Counted from the first letter of the stretch, positions 26,918 through 40,787 are shown. The stretch is DNA of 64,000 bases from Umbelopsis ramanniana AG (GCF_025399195.1 NW_026252167.1:1-64000), one strand, 5' to 3'. A program made the numbers and translations. Notes: generated by a model from the letters alone, not told the origin.

Positions 26918-29900
26918 ATGGGGAGAATCATTCGCCTTGAGCTCGACAATTTCAAATCCTACAAAGGACACCAAGTCATTGGTCCTTTTCATAATTTCTC
27001 ATGTGTCATTGGTCCAAATGGAGCTGGTACGCAATACGTTTTGTACCTTGACGTGTTGGCATTTCAACCTTTTTAACGTGTTCACCACAATTAGGTAAAT
27101 CTAACCTTATGGATGCCATTTCCTTTGTCTTGGGCGTCAACTCTATGCAGCTTCGGTCCCAAAATCTCAAGGACTTCATCTACCGTGGAGGGGCTATGCA
27201 TGACGACCAAGAAGCGGAAGGGCTTTCGCAGCGAGAAACCAGACGAAAAGCCCATGTCAAAATCGTGTATCAAGAAGACGGTGGCCGGGAAATTCACTTT
27301 CTCAGAAGTGTCAATTCCAGAGGTCAATCCGAGTATAAGATTAATGACAAAGTTGTGCTTTGGACGGCCTATAATGCTGCACTGGAAAAGGAGAATATCC
27401 TCATTCGCGCTCGTAATTTCTTAGTTTTCCAAGGCGATGTTGAGCACGTCGCAAGTCAGAGCCCAAAAGACCTGACTTTGTTGATCGAGCATATTAGCGG
27501 GTAGGATTCCTACTTTTGTACTGCGCCAATGACCTTGTCCTCTGAACTCACATTCAATTTACGTAGGTCTTTGGAATATAAGGGCGACTATGACAAATTG
27601 AAAATCGAACAAGATCGCGCAATCGAAAATAGTGCTTTTAGCTTCAATAAGAAAAGAGGCATTAACTCAGAGATTAAGCAGTATCAAGAACAAAAAGCCG
27701 AAGCAGAGAGATATGAGCAATTGGGCGACGATATGAAGGAACAAATCGTACGCTTCCTGCTCTGGAAACTTTTCCATGTCGAGAAGAAGATTGACGACTG
27801 TGAGACTGAAGCAGAGGAGAAACGTGTTGAAATTAATACTGCATACTCAGATCAGGTACTGTTTTGAATATCTTACTCCATGCTGATCATCAGATAGAAT
27901 CTGACCAATCTTTACATCTCGTAGTCATCCGTCGATGAAGATTTCAAAACTGCTAGAAAACAATTGGCTGTTCTTCACAGAGAGCGTATCAAGAAAGAGC
28001 TCAGTATCAAGACATCTGAAAAAGATCTGCAGCACTACGTAAGATCTAGGTCATATGCAGCTTCTGTTCAATCGTTCGCAATATTGACTCTTTTCCCTTC
28101 ACAGCGCCTAAACGGTATTAGCCTTGACGAAAAAATTGCCCATTTGACGAAGAAAGTACAGCAGACCACTGAAAATCATGCTCGAGTGGCCAAGGATTTT
28201 GAACATCAAGTAAGTCGTGACCTGCATGTTCATAATTTCAAGTATGCAATATACTGATTATAGCTTTCAATAGAATACCATTGTGAATGGACTCGAAGAT
28301 GATCTTACCAGATTGAATGCAGTTCTCCAAGAATGCAATGTCAAGCTACAAGAAAGTGTCTCAAAGTCTGGCCCTGTGTTGGATGCCAGTCAAATTGAAG
28401 AATACAATGCAAGGTACATATCAGCATGGTGCTTTTCGTTCAACAAATTTCAACACTCACATAATGAACATCTAAATTTTACAGAAAGCAGCAAGTCAGC
28501 AACCAGGCTGTTTATGAGAAGCACCAGCTTTCTAACCTTCAGCGACAGTTCAAGTCTAATCAAGAAATGACTCTCCGAATGGAAGAAAAGCTTACTGAGC
28601 TCAGAGATCGCCAAACTCACCTTGGCGACGATGAACAGGTGTTAATTCAATACGGCCATGATGTTGAAGTTCAGATCAGCAATACTACCAAAGACCTCGA
28701 GGTTAGAAAGATGGAACTTGAAGCTTTGCGCAATGAGCAATCGCAAATACTGTAAGTCTATGCTTATCATCGTTTGTATACTGATAAACCATGATTGACA
28801 TTGATGTCGCTAGTGAAAAGGAGCAAGATTTGAATGATAAACTGCAAGAGACACTTCATCGGTTGATGCAAGCGAGAATTGACAAAAATGAGTCAGAGAA
28901 AGAAACTCGATTCAAAGAATGTTTGCAAAATTTGAAACAAATATATCCTGGATTCCATGGCAGATTGGCTGATCTATGCAAGCCCACTCAACGCAAGTAC
29001 GACTTGGCGATATCCATTGTCCTTGGTCGAAACATCGATGCTGTTGTGGTTGACAACGAAAAAACAGCTATGGACTGCATCCAATACATGCGAGACCAAC
29101 GCGCCGGTCACGCTACCTTTATTCCCATCGATACCATTGTTGCTCCTGTGGTGGAGGATCGCTTCCGCACCTTTGCCAAAGGCGCCAAATTGGCTGTGGA
29201 TGTCCTCGAGTACGAAGACCAGTACGAACGTGCATTGATGTATGCCTGTGGTAATGCCTTGGTGTGCGATACCCTTGCCATTGCAAAGCACATTTGTTAC
29301 GAAAGAAACCAAGAAGTGAAAGGTAAAGCTTTCGAATTTGGTAGTGCATTCAATTTCGTCCTGTGTGCTAATGGGTACCATTTTAGCTGTAACTTTGGAT
29401 GGTACTGTCATTCATAAGAATGGCTTAATCACTGGAGGTGAAGGTGTATCTGCAGCAAAGCAATGGGAGGAACGAGAACTGGAAGGTAAGATATTGCTGG
29501 CAATAGTAGTGAACTTGGACCTGCTAGTAATCCAATTTCTTTATTTTTTTTAAAGGCCTTAAGCAAACTCGGGACAACTTGCTTGCACAGTTGAATGAGC
29601 TCAGCAAGAAGAAGCGACGCGGTTCTGCCGAAGAGAATGCCAGGGCTGAATGCGAAGCCCTTGAGACCAAGCTTAACTTCTTGCATGATGAATTGGTATG
29701 TACACCTGTCACAGCCTCCGTAATCAACAAGCTGCTAATTAAATCGCCTTATAGAAAGGAACGCAAAACAAACTTTCCGGTATCCGTGATGAATTGACTC
29801 ACTTGAACAACCACATAGCCACAGAAGATATACCATATCAACAGGTAACTATATAGCCTACCATATGGTTTGTTTGTCATACTCAGCGTACTGATACTTG

Positions 29901-31634
29901 TGTAAACAGGCAAAGGATGAGCTTCAAAGACAACACCAAACCATTGCTGAACTTGAAGATCACATTATTCGTATTGAAGACGAAGTCTTCAGCGACTTCT
30001 GTTCTCGTATTCAAGTGGCTAACATTCGCGAATACGAGAGCAGCCAGGTGCGTGGTGCCCAAGAGCTCAGAGAAAAGCAGTTGAACCTAACGACACAGCG
30101 ATCCAAAGTCGAGAATCAATTGTTATTCGAGAGACAACAGCTTGAAGAGCTTCAACAACGCTTTTCTAGGCTCGAGCAAACACTTGCTGCTGATGCTTCT
30201 GAAATCGAATCCAAGAACCTCGAAAAGGATGAATATCTTGGCAAACTTCAAAAGATTCAAGATAACATGACAAGGGTGGAAAATCAAGTGTCTGAGCTTA
30301 AAGCCAAGGAAGAGGCTCAAGAAAAGCTGGTTGAAGAACAGCGGAAATCTCTCTCCCAAAAAGGCCAAGAGGTTGACAAGATGATGAAGGTTGTTACAGA
30401 TATGGAGACTGCTATTGAAAAACTGCATGCCGAGCGTATGTCCATCTTTAGAAAGTGCAAACTGGAGGAAATCAATATACCCCTTAACCAAGGTAGTATG
30501 GAAGACGTACCTATGGATGACAGTGAGGTAAATAGACCATCGTATGATATATGTTCTACATGGGTAATGTGATTGATTTAACCTGTGGTGCTTGCTGGTG
30601 TTTAGAATAATAGTGAAGCCATGGATCTAGATGAACCTTCCCAAATATCTACGCAAATGTCAGTGTTGTCCTCGAACTGGTCGATTGCCGTCGACTATTC
30701 AGCGCTCAGTCGTAATTTGAAGGACAACGACGATTCATCCATTGAAGAGGAGTTCCAGACCACTATCCGAGATCTCTCCGAGCAATTGGATAAGATGGCA
30801 CCTAATCTCAAAGCAGTAGATCGTTTGGAAGGAGTCGAGAATCGACTGAAAGACACAGAGGACCAGTTTGAAAAGGCGAGAAAGGCTGCTAAGCGTGCTA
30901 AAGAGAAGTTCAACACTGTGAAGCAGAAGAGGTGAATATCCGACGGTAGACAAAGGAATGATATACCGACATGATATTGACTGGCAATGCGTTTACAGAT
31001 ACAACCTTTTCATGGACGCTTATAACCATATCTCCGAAAAGATCGATCAGGTCTATAAAGATCTCACCAAGAGTGCCAATCATCCACTTGGTGGAACAGC
31101 GTACCTGAGTCTCGAGGACAACGAGGAACCCTATTTGGAAGGCATTCGATACCATGCTATGCCACCCATGAAACGGTTCCGTGATATGGAACAGCTTTCT
31201 GGAGGCGAAAAGACTATGGCTGCTTTAGCTTTGCTCTTTGCTATCCACAGGTAAGGTTTATAGCCATCAAGATGACGCACAAACAAGTGTTTATTAACAT
31301 AGATATCATCCAGTTATCATCCATCACCCTTCTTTGTGCTGGACGAAGTAGATGCAGCCCTTGACAATGCTAACGTCTCCAAAATTGCCACATACATTCG
31401 GGAACACTCTAATGATAAATTCCAATTCATCGTTATCTCCCTTAAGAGCATGCTTTATCAAAAGGCAGAAAGTCTAGTGGGTATCTACCGAGACCAGGAG
31501 ATTAACAGTAGTCGAGTTCTGACCCTTTCGGTAAGTAAAAATGCCTATAGCGTTGAAGCCATCATATTACAAAACTCCATTATCTGACTGTCAAATTGGT
31601 TTCCATCTTATAGCTTGATCAATACGAAGATTAG
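26918..31634 (+). CDS. SMC1: Cohesin subunit SMC1
   Basis: A many-exon gene for a protein of about 1230 aa. Residues 1-170 are the N-terminal ATPase half. The Walker A GPNGAGKSN is formed only after splicing exon 1 (ending 27026) to exon 2 (starting near 27094). A long coiled coil follows, then the hinge near 28.9-29.4 kb ([35 protein letters not shown]), a second coiled coil, and the C-terminal half with signature [15 protein letters not shown] and Walker [13 protein letters not shown]. It ends [18 protein letters not shown] and FRSQNL-like [13 protein letters not shown] identify SMC1 rather than SMC3, SMC2 or SMC4. The protein forms the cohesin ring with SMC3 and Scc1. Confidence 0.96.
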
Positions 31635-31813
31635 AGTGAAAAATGATATGGAGTGATGACCAAGTATACGTAAATAAAAAATATTCGTTAATACGTCAAA
31701 GTGTTTCGACTCTGATCCAATCACATGACTACACTATTTCTGGTGGTTCTGAAATTTTTCCCTTCCACCCAGAAAGATCCTCGTCGCTCAGCAACCATTT
31801 ACCATTTGTACAC

Positions 31814-33379
31814 ATGTCAGGCTTATTAGCAGCTAGTCAGAAGCTGTCCAAGGAGGAGTACAGACGACAGAAAGATCTCGATGCCGCCAGAAAGGCAGGA
31901 ACAGCGCCTGCCGAAGTTGATGAAGAGGGAAGAGAGATCAATCCCCATACTCCACAGTTCATGTTGAAGGCTCCATGGTATATCGATACTGGAAAGCCTG
32001 GATTGAAGCATCAACAAGCTCCTACCAAAAAACTTGGAAGAAAGTTCGATGATGGAGGATGGTACGCAAGAGGACAGAGAGCTGTAGGTTGATGTCGTGG
32101 TTGTGTTCTTTCGACGAATTGCCCATTTTATTGAAACTTTTTTCTTTCCGCACTGTAGGGACCAGCCGCTACTAAATTCCGCAAAGGTGCCTGTGAGAAT
32201 TGCGGTGCATCGACACATGCCACAAGAGATTGTGTTGAACGACCGCGAAAGAAAGGTGCACGGTGGACGGGAAAGGACATTCAAGCCGACGAAATTGTTC
32301 AGGAAGTTGACCTTGATTGGGACGAAAAGCGAGATCGCTGGAATGGATACGATCCCAAAGAGCACGACAAAGTCATTGAAGAATACGAGCGGGTAGAGGA
32401 AGAGAGAAAGAAGATCAAGGCACAAGAGTTAGATAAGCAAGGTCTGGTTAGCTCTGAAGAGGCAAAGAAAATCGAAGGAGCGAACGAAGGGTTCTCTGAT
32501 GATGAATATGGTGAAGATGACGATAAATACGCCGATCAAGCTGATATGCCTGGACAACACGTCAATACCAAAACCCGAACAACCATTAGAAACTTACGGT
32601 AAGCATTTTCATTTTCCATACTGAAAAACCTATCCTCCACTTCTTCTAAACCTCTCTATCCAACAGTATCCGTGAAGACACTGCAAAATACCTTATTAAT
32701 TTGGATGTTAACTCAGCATACTATGATCCCAAAACGCGCTCAATGCGTGAGAATCCTCTGCAAGACAAGGATCCCAATGATACAAACTTTGCCGGTGACA
32801 ATTTTGCCCGTTACTCTGGTGATGCTCCCAACATGGCTAAAGCACAGATGTTTGCCTGGCAAGCCGCTAATCGTGGTAATGAAGTCCATTTGCAAGCCAA
32901 TCCAACACAGCTTGCTCTCCTTCACAAGCAATTTGAGCAGCAAAAGGAGAAGGTCCGCGATACGAACAAGGAAGGTATCTTGGCCAAATATGGCGGTGAA
33001 GAGCATCTTCAGCGTCCACCTACGGAACTGTTGCTTGCCCAATCGGAAAACTATGTAGAATACTCAAGAACAGGAAAGATTGTCAAGGGTCAAGAGCGAG
33101 CTGTTGCCCGGTCAAAATATGAAGAAGATGGTAAGTTGGACACAGGTTCCTTTTTTTTTCCACCAGAAAAATCATCACACATCTAACTTTTTTGTTTTCT
33201 TGTTCCCAGTATACATCAATAATCATACTTCCGTCTGGGGTTCGTTCTGGGCTGATGGTAAATGGGGTTACAAGTGCTGTCGCGCCTTCATCAAGAATTC
33301 TTATTGCACTGGTTCTGCCGGCATAGCTGCGGCCGAAACCGCTTCCGCGAAAGCTTTGTTAGCCACTGGTAGTAAATAG
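31814..33379 (+). CDS. SLU7: Pre-mRNA splicing factor SLU7
   Basis: Four exons join to 447 aa: 31814-32083, 32159-32598, 32667-33130 and 33210-33379. The CCHC zinc knuckle [14 protein letters not shown] sits near residue 100, directly after [11 protein letters not shown]. It is followed by [11 protein letters not shown] and, near the C-terminus, TSVWGSFW and GKWGYKCC..F....YCTG. Slu7 acts in the second catalytic step of splicing, holding the 3' exon for 3' splice-site choice. The first donor is GCT/GTAGGT: the seemingly better site three bases later breaks the frame. It lies 180 bp after SMC1 on the same strand. A poly(A)-like AATAAA is near 33447. Confidence 0.95.
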
Positions 33380-33619
33380 TTTTTCATTTTCACATCGTAC
33401 TTGCGGCAACAAATGGCGCTTGAACATGTGGGCCAAGTTGTATAAAATAAACATTTCTTTTTGTTAAAGTTGTTGCCTGAACCTCTTTCACATTATCCAA
33501 ATGAAAGATTTATAACGAGATAGTGATGTTGCAAAGGGTATCATTTATGGATGGTGGGAAACACCAAAAAATATAAACTATGATAGGGGTGGCTACAATG
33601 TATTAAAGCGGATGCATCA

Positions 33620-35506
33620 TCAATGTGCTGCTGCTGTATGTCTATTTGCTTCAAGTTCTATATCGCTTTCCGAGTCCTCTTCATCATGATACTCGTTGTC
33701 GACTAGTAGCATTGGTGTGCTCTCCGCCACTTGACTATACATCTGTGTTCGTCGTGGTTCCTCGTATCCGGCATCCACTTCTTGACCCAACTCAATCTGC
33801 TCTGGTCGGCGTTCATGGAACTTCATCCAATTGTAGAGTGCAATACCGAACAACGTGACGCACAAGCCCATGATGTTAACCACTGTGAGCTTGTCCCCAA
33901 AGACAATGGCGGAAACAGTAATGGTGGCCACTTCCTAAACGAGACAATATGTGAGTCATTGGGAAGGAGGTGGTCATGCATGCTAATGGATATGTACTTT
34001 GAAAATACCACAAACACTCAGGGTAAGAACAGAGGTCCGCTTGATAAGGAAGAATTCGGACATAATCATTAGGAACGCTAAGACACCGCCAAATAGCATG
34101 ACCAACATCTACGAAATCAGTTAGTTATTATTTCTGTGATGGGCGAACCGAGTGTATAATAAAACGTTCATTTACCGTATGCAAGCCCTCTTTAAACGTG
34201 AGGAAAAATGCGCTTTGAAAGATGTTGAAATAACCTTCAACAAACCCGGATATGACAATCAAGATGATACCTTGGACGGGAGCAAGGTAAAATATGGATG
34301 CACAAGGATTACTTAATCCAAGACTTTCTTTTCTGAGGAGGATTTCCGTAAGCGACCAGCGCAGACCTCCTAGTACAGCACCAGCCATGACTTCCGCGAA
34401 TCTAGGAATACAGAGGATGAGATTCCAATGCGAATTCACTTCCACTCAGTCAATCATGTTACGTACCCCACCACCACAAAGTCTGTTTCATCGGACACCA
34501 TTAACACAACACCAGCGGTGATGATAACAATGATGGCAATCAATTTGAGTCTTGGCTGTTCGAGTTTGAACAGAAAAGCAAATATCAGCACAAATGCCAG
34601 CGTGGAAGATTTACACATGGCTTAGAAGAATTAAGGTTAGAACAAAGGCGAGAATGTGGAGGACAACTATAAAAGGCACTCACTATAAAAGGACAATGTG
34701 ATTGTCTTCAAAGACAGGTTGGAAAGACCAATGTCAAGACTGGTGGCAGCTGCACACGGACAGACCTTGTAGCTGCATGGGAGCTACATGAGATAGACAA
34801 TCGAGACGGGGTGTTTGTCAAAAGTGCGTACCACTTACAGATAATTTTTGGCGGAGGGACGTTTCTTGGGCTTGAACTTTGGAAGAACCGCCAAAGTGAG
34901 GCCGGCAAACGTAAATTGCACGAGCATATGCATGCTTGTCACAAACAATGGAAATTGGAAGTTGTAGTACTTCTCGGAAAACATCCATTTGTTATACACC
35001 GATAGAAACGTGGCAAACTAATTAGAGTTGAAGGTTCAGTTAGCGGCGGCAGAGGTATCGGCCCAAACCCCCCCCAAAAAAAAAATTAGAGATAGATTCA
35101 TACCAAGTACCTAAAGAGATGGAGAACATGATGAGTGACGATAAGGCTTCATATTCTCGGGGTCGCTGCCTTTGGCTCAACACACATACCACGCAAGGAT
35201 CCAAAACAGGTTCATTCCCTGTCTCCTCAAATTCGACTGTTTGGACGTCAGTTTGGTGGAAACATCAGCAGGTGGAATGAACGGCGACTGCTGAGCAGCT
35301 TGCACAAGCGTCGCATCTTCAGAGAATGATTCGAAATCTTCGGCATCAAACTGCTCATTAGCGGTTTTTCTGCTGTTGGTCAGAGAATCGGTTGAGCTGA
35401 CGGAAGAGTCTCGGGTGGGTTTCGAATCTCCAGATAACCGGTCTCGCATGGAGAACAGAAGCATGTTCTCATCCGTGGAAGCACGGCTATGGCGACTGGG
35501 TTCCAT
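33620..35506 (-). CDS. Nucleotide-sugar/triose-phosphate transporter, SLC35C2/Ymd8 type
   Basis: A multi-exon gene for a TPT-domain transporter of the secretory pathway. The first ~105 residues are a Ser/Arg-rich cytosolic region. Then about ten membrane segments follow, among them [35 protein letters not shown]-like [29 protein letters not shown] and [15 protein letters not shown], all typical of the GDP-fucose/SLC35C2 branch. It ends in an acidic tail ([12 protein letters not shown]). ATG at 35506 (MEPSRHS) is the first in-frame ATG in this open exon. The frame stays open upstream, so a further exon cannot be excluded. Substrate unknown. It is divergent from the I78-like gene, 212 bp away. 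Confidence 0.82.
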
Positions 35507-35718
35507 CTGGGCGGAGGAATGAAGACAGCTTGAACGACGCTTTCGTGAAAATGAGCTCCAACGTTTAAACCGACCCAACCGCAAGTCACGTTTTTGAAAA
35601 GGGAGCTGCCTTATTGGGGCGTAGTCTATGTTTTCCTTGGCTTATGGTTGTGCCAAGACAATGCTCATCGCGCTTCACTCCTCTTTCGCAAAAATATCAC
35701 TATAAACCACTTTCTATC

Positions 35719-36079
35719 ATGAATCCATTTCAGCAGCTGCAACAAAAGGCTAACAGAATGCAAGGCGGCGGCGGCGGTCAGCCAAACGAAGAAGCTCAGT
35801 TGTGGCAGGACAAGCTGATTGGCAAAACTCTTATAAACGATAACCAAGAGACAGAGTTAGGTGAAGACCAAGTGAGTGATGGATTTGCTTTTTTTTTTTT
35901 AGCTGTGTTATGATCATCACTCTAACTGACTGAATTGACAGATCTTCTTGACCAGGAACTTACCGCAGCCTTTTCGCGTAGTGAAGCGCGATAGCTTTGT
36001 CACCATGGACTTCCGCCCAGAGCGTATGAATGTTAAGGTGGACGATAACAACAAAGTCACCGGTGTCCACTTCTCCTAG
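35719..36079 (+). CDS. Proteinase-inhibitor I78-domain protein
   Basis: Two exons (35719-35871 and 35942-36079) join to 96 aa. After a Gln/Gly-rich head (MNPFQQLQQKANRMQ, five glycines) the I78 domain runs from about residue 30: LIGKTL, LPQPFRVVKRD, then DFRPERMNVKVDDNNKV close to the end. The DYRPDRLNV-like motif is the family hallmark. I78 members inhibit serine proteases of the subtilisin class. There is no signal peptide, so the protein is probably cytosolic. The usual cysteine pair of secreted members is absent. Inhibitory activity is unproven. Confidence 0.8.
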
Positions 36080-36289
36080 GTCATTTTTGCTTTAGTAGTT
36101 ATCCTACCTGTCTGTCTATTTGTACATAAAGCACCAATTTTGTCTCCCTCAATGCGGAGTCCTGTTCAAACATTTGCCTGCCTGCAGTTTATATATTTTT
36201 TCATTTTTATTACTTTTTCTATGGTGAAAAGGAGACACCTGGTTGGATATCATATTATCTGTACATAAAGAGCTGAGCAGCCTGTCTTT

Positions 36290-37326
36290 TTATCCACTGA
36301 CATCGCTCACTCGTCTTCGCTTCACAAAAGCGTCAGCATCATTAAGAGTTCCCATGTTGGTCGGGGTATCCACTTTAGTCAATCCTGACACTCCTAATTC
36401 TGTCAAACGCCTTCGTCGTTGCTTAACTGTATGATAGCTGACAATAGGTGCAATTGGCTTGGTGGCGTTGGATACTTGGGCCGCGGATTTCTGCAAAACA
36501 TGCGACTCCATGGCGGTATTGAAACGCTTCAAGTTATCTTCCACTAACCGCGACTGCTGAGACGTCAATTCTCTGACAGTTTGCTGATCTTCTGGCCGTC
36601 CTACGTAAACCTACACAGAAAGAGTCAGTTGAGGGTGCAACGACTAACATTACATCATTCTGCTCGTTGGACTTACAGGTGTTTGCTTGAACGAGTGGCG
36701 GCTAGGAAATCTGGGCATGTGTGGTGGTACATAGGGTGCTGAAGTGCTATCATCTACTTCATCAGGCCGATCTTCGTCGTCATCTTCATTGTCGGAAGGT
36801 AAGAAGTCAGGCACGGGCTCAACGGTGGTCTCGCCTGAAGGTAAAGGCTGTAGTTCATCTGGTGAGATATTGGCTGCAATAAAATAGGATGAACGGATTT
36901 GAAAAAAGAACGGATGGCTTCAAGATCAAGTTCCATCTACATACATATTATTCCTTGATCCTTCAACCCGTTCAAGTATTCCTCGAAATCGGAAAGACGA
37001 AGTCCTGCTTCCTCCAAGCCGCGAGCTATATCATTGAAGTTGGGTTTGGTTCGATTGCCGAGTTCAGCGTATGCATGAGAGAGGTTGAAAAGTTTCTCTA
37101 TATCTATAAAGTTGCAATTAATATGTGAGCCTATATTCAGTAGCGTTAAAGGGTTGAAATGTAGCGTACACAATGCCAAAACATCGGACAAGGCGTATAA
37201 GGATGATTGGTATGTCGACGTGAAACCGGCCTCGCGGGCTATTGCTGACACGATCTTGCAACAGGTGTCTGACGCCGTTTCTTCCGTAACGGTGGCGACT
37301 AGCTTGGGAGAGGGCTGTTCAGACAT
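36290..37326 (-). CDS. TAF8: TFIID subunit TAF8
   Basis: Four exons join to 277 aa: 37326-37170, 37103-36945, 36873-36677 and 36610-36290. Residues about 20-95 form the bromodomain-associated histone fold (CCKIVSAIAREAGF, then YIEKLFNLSHAYAELGNRTK and ARGLEEAGLRLSDFEEYL) that pairs with TAF10. The conserved C-terminal motif PPHMPRFPSRHSFKQTPVYV follows after an acidic linker. This clearly separates TAF8 from TAF3. The tail is basic (KRRRVSD), like a nuclear localisation signal. A second in-frame ATG at 37362 would add 12 residues (MIFSERERKKSA). Role: TFIID assembly at RNA polymerase II promoters. Confidence 0.92.
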
Positions 37327-37755
37327 TGCTGATTTTTTTCTCTCTCTCTCACTAAAGATCATGCAACCTCACGAATCAGCTCCTGGCAAATATTGGGAAA
37401 TTTTGCAACCGCTCATCACGTGTTCTCGGTTCAGCTAACTCAATTTTTTGCGGAATTGATGTTACTTTGAGAGAGTTAACTTACTTGAAACAACAACACA
37501 ACAAATGGTGACTTTTGACATGATCAATTGATTGGAATAAGAAAAATCGGATAACAGAGATATATTGAATAGAGTGAAATGATATAAACGGAAATTTTTC
37601 ATTGATACAGAACAAGTAGGGAAGACAAGACAAAGAAATCTTTACAATCACAACACGAGCCATGGAAAGGTCTGTTGGAAGGAGAGGTGGGGTGGGCAGG
37701 GTATAAAAAGCGGGAGATCGACAAACATCTATCCACATTTGATGGGGGGTATTTT
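37327..37755. other. Intergenic between TAF8 start and sulfate transporter stop
   Basis: About 430 bp holding the TAF8 promoter and the sulfate-transporter 3' region. A CT repeat (about 37341-37350) lies just upstream of the shorter TAF8 start. Frames here do not look coding. Confidence 0.5.
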
Positions 37756-40473
37756 TCAAAGACCAAGAACAGCAGATCCTACAGCTTCTTCCATGGTCTG
37801 ATGGAAGTAAGGCCATTTGTCACGGACAAGACCAATAGGTTCACCAACGTCGAGTGTGCTACCAAGGTGGCATCGGCAATACTCGCTAGCATCATCCGTG
37901 CTAACTGCAGCATCATCCATGGTGGATGACGATCCGGCGCCATTGTGTTGCTCGGAAACAGTTTCAATTGGAAGGCCCTTTTCGATATCTTCAACGGTGG
38001 TGATGGTCTCGGCTGGGTTCTTTTCTTTAGCGTCCCACCGGCTGGGGTTAGAATTAAGATTGGTCGTGGAAATACGCTTGAGACAACCTTCATCACCGTA
38101 TCGGTGACCTTTTTCATCCATATTTACAAAATCGTTGATGAAGAACGTCTGAGTGCCATGACGCTGGAGTCCAAATCCACAGGCAAGTAGCCCACGTCGA
38201 ACGGTATCAGCTTCGACACCTACAAAGTGCCATCGACAAGTCTGGCCAGAATAGCGTTCGGCTTGACGAGCCGTATCAACCAATGCATCGGTACCAGTGG
38301 AATCCATTTGATGTACGCCAGACAAGTCCAAGACAACAGCACGGAGAAGAGGAAGGTTTCCGTCAGAACCTTTAGCACCCATTGCTTCATTCCAAGCTCG
38401 ATCACCATATGATTCGGGAAGAGCCACGCCACGCTTGGTTGTATGCTTAATCTCGTCCGTCAATTTATCAAAGACGAATGAGGCATTTTGGAAGATGAGA
38501 CTCTCCTCTGGTCGAAAAGCGATAATACCAGGTGCAATTTGGGTCAGGTTATTCTTGAGAGATGGATGGGACATAGGATAGTACATGGTTCCAGCTTCGG
38601 TTTGTTCTTGACCAGCTGATGTGGCCTGCTTAGATGGTTGAAGAACCAACTTGCCAAGTATGGAGTATGCGGGTCGTGCGGTGCGGTACAGCTGGATCAC
38701 AAGTGACAAAGCCACGGGGACATAAATGCCTAGATCGACCGACGTAAACAGTGTGATAACCATGGCAGTAAGGAAGATCATGAATTCCCAAGGATGAATG
38801 GACCAAAGACGTTTCCAGACCGATGGTCCTGCAATGAGATCGGAGACAGCATGAATAATGACCGCGGCGAGGGCAGCGGTCGGGATGTAATAGAAAGCAG
38901 GGGTCAACGCATAGAGAGCCAAAACAACGATAACCGCAACAAAGAGACCAACCAGCGGAGTGCGGGCTCCCGATTTAGACATAACGGCCGATCTTGAGAA
39001 CGATCCAGTGGAAGGATATGCCGAGAAAAAGGAAGCAATGATGTTGGTCAGTCCAATTGAGATAATCTCTTGATCGACATCAACTATAGGAGAGAAAAAA
39101 AATTCATGCAGGTTAGCATTGGATGAAACAGTGACACTATGCAGCAGCCAATGGGTTGGAATGAACAGAACACATTGTGCTCTTCGTTGGGAAGGCGCTC
39201 CAACCCATTGAGTATCAAATAAACTTACTTTTGTAATCTGTCATCTTGCCCAAACTCTTTGCAATGGCAACGTGTTCCATAATCAACAAGACAACAACAC
39301 TGGGCAATTTTGTATAAATCAGTGACAACAGGTGAGTGTTGATGACCGGGACCTCCATGCCTTGGAAACCAGCTGGAACGGGACCCAAAACGTGGAAAGG
39401 GCTGGTGGTCTGGTGCATGGTAATAAGGTACGACAGAAGGGTTGTGAAAATCACCAATACGGCATTTCTGGCAACATTGACGTAGAAAAATTTTCGAGCA
39501 TGGTTGGGGTACCGCTGGCTGCATTTGGCGCATAGAAATTTGACACCATAAAGAAAGACGAGGGATCCGAGACCAAAAGCTGCATCGACTTGAGTTCGAC
39601 CTAGACCAGCTAGTGTCTTGCCGAATACCAGATAAGGGGCCTGATGGGTGTCAATGCCGCTGATACCAAAAATTTGATTCGATTGATTGATAATAATGGT
39701 CAGTGCACTGCCAGCCATGAATCCAGTGATGGTAGGCTGACAAATAAAGTCGACCAGTAAACCAAGCCGTATGATACCAATAAAAAACACAATAAAGCCG
39801 CCAAACAAAGCCAAGGTGATGGCAATCTGAGGAGCGGTGTAGTCAGCGGTTTCTGCCATGACTGAAGAAATAATCTGACTGACGAGGAGCGACATAATGG
39901 CGGTAGTTCCTGCGGGTGGTGGACATGTGATGAGCGCCTATGAAATGGCATATTACTGCCTGCACGCGCATTATTTAGAACATACCGATGGAGATATCCT
40001 TTGAGGTGGCAAACAAACAGTAGATCACTACACCGACGAAGCTTGAATAGAGACCGAATTGAGGAGGCAGGCCAGCAATTTTGGCTAAGGAGATTGAAAA
40101 AAAAAAAAAACGGGCAGTGGTTAGCGAGGGATTTTTTAGTTAAGGTTGAGAAACTTTGAATATTAGAGTTTGTCGCACAAATCGGTATACAAGGGAAAAA
40201 AGCAGCCCTAAAGCACGCCATCCATGAGCAAACAAGAAGACAGCGACATTGAAACATACCATAAGCCATGGATTGCGGCACAATCACTGCACCAACGGTG
40301 ATGCCACAGACGAGATCGCCAGCCAGCCATTGAAGATTATACTTTGGCAGCCAATGCACAATGGGCAACAGATGCGTAAAGTAGTTCTTGGCAGCACGAG
40401 GAGTACCCTTGATGGCATTTTTGATACGAACACCGGCGGGTGGAGTAGGTTTGTCGATGTAGATGGTTGACAT
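37756..40473 (-). CDS. SulP-family sulfate permease with STAS domain
   Basis: Four exons join to 773 aa: 40473-40260, 40084-39986, 39909-39229 and 39083-37756. The N-terminal part has the SulP signature (GAVIVPQSMAYAKIAGLPP, FGLYSS) and the glycine-rich stretch PTITGFMAGSALTI. Eleven or more membrane segments follow up to about residue 480. A C-terminal STAS domain includes RAVVLDLSGVHQMDSTGTDA. The tail is acidic and Ser-rich. Fungal members (Sul1/Sul2-like) import sulfate by proton symport at the plasma membrane. The STAS domain has a long insertion (about residues 535-600) before its core strand. Confidence 0.93.
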
Positions 40474-40787
40474 TGAGAAAACTAGTCTCAATGACTTTGG
40501 GAAGGAAAAGCTCTAATTTTTTTGACAGAATGGGATTTCTTGGATAGCCTTTTTTAATAATTTTTTCAGTTTGACTACCGATTACCTGATAAGGAAAACT
40601 ACTAATTATTGGTGGGATAACACATGAGCCACATTTGATTGGGTACAGGTGACCCAAACATAATATTGGGAAACGTCATTCACTATAATGGGCTATCGCT
40701 TTTTTGTTTTCTAGCAAGCACGAGGTTTTCCTTAAGGTGAGTCGTCATAGTGTTTATTCACAAGCATCGAACATTCAGAATCCAATT
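40474..40787. other. Intergenic, sulfate permease promoter side
   Basis: 314 bp between two minus-strand genes. It is AT-rich with no clear TATA box or repeat and nothing coding. Confidence 0.5.
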
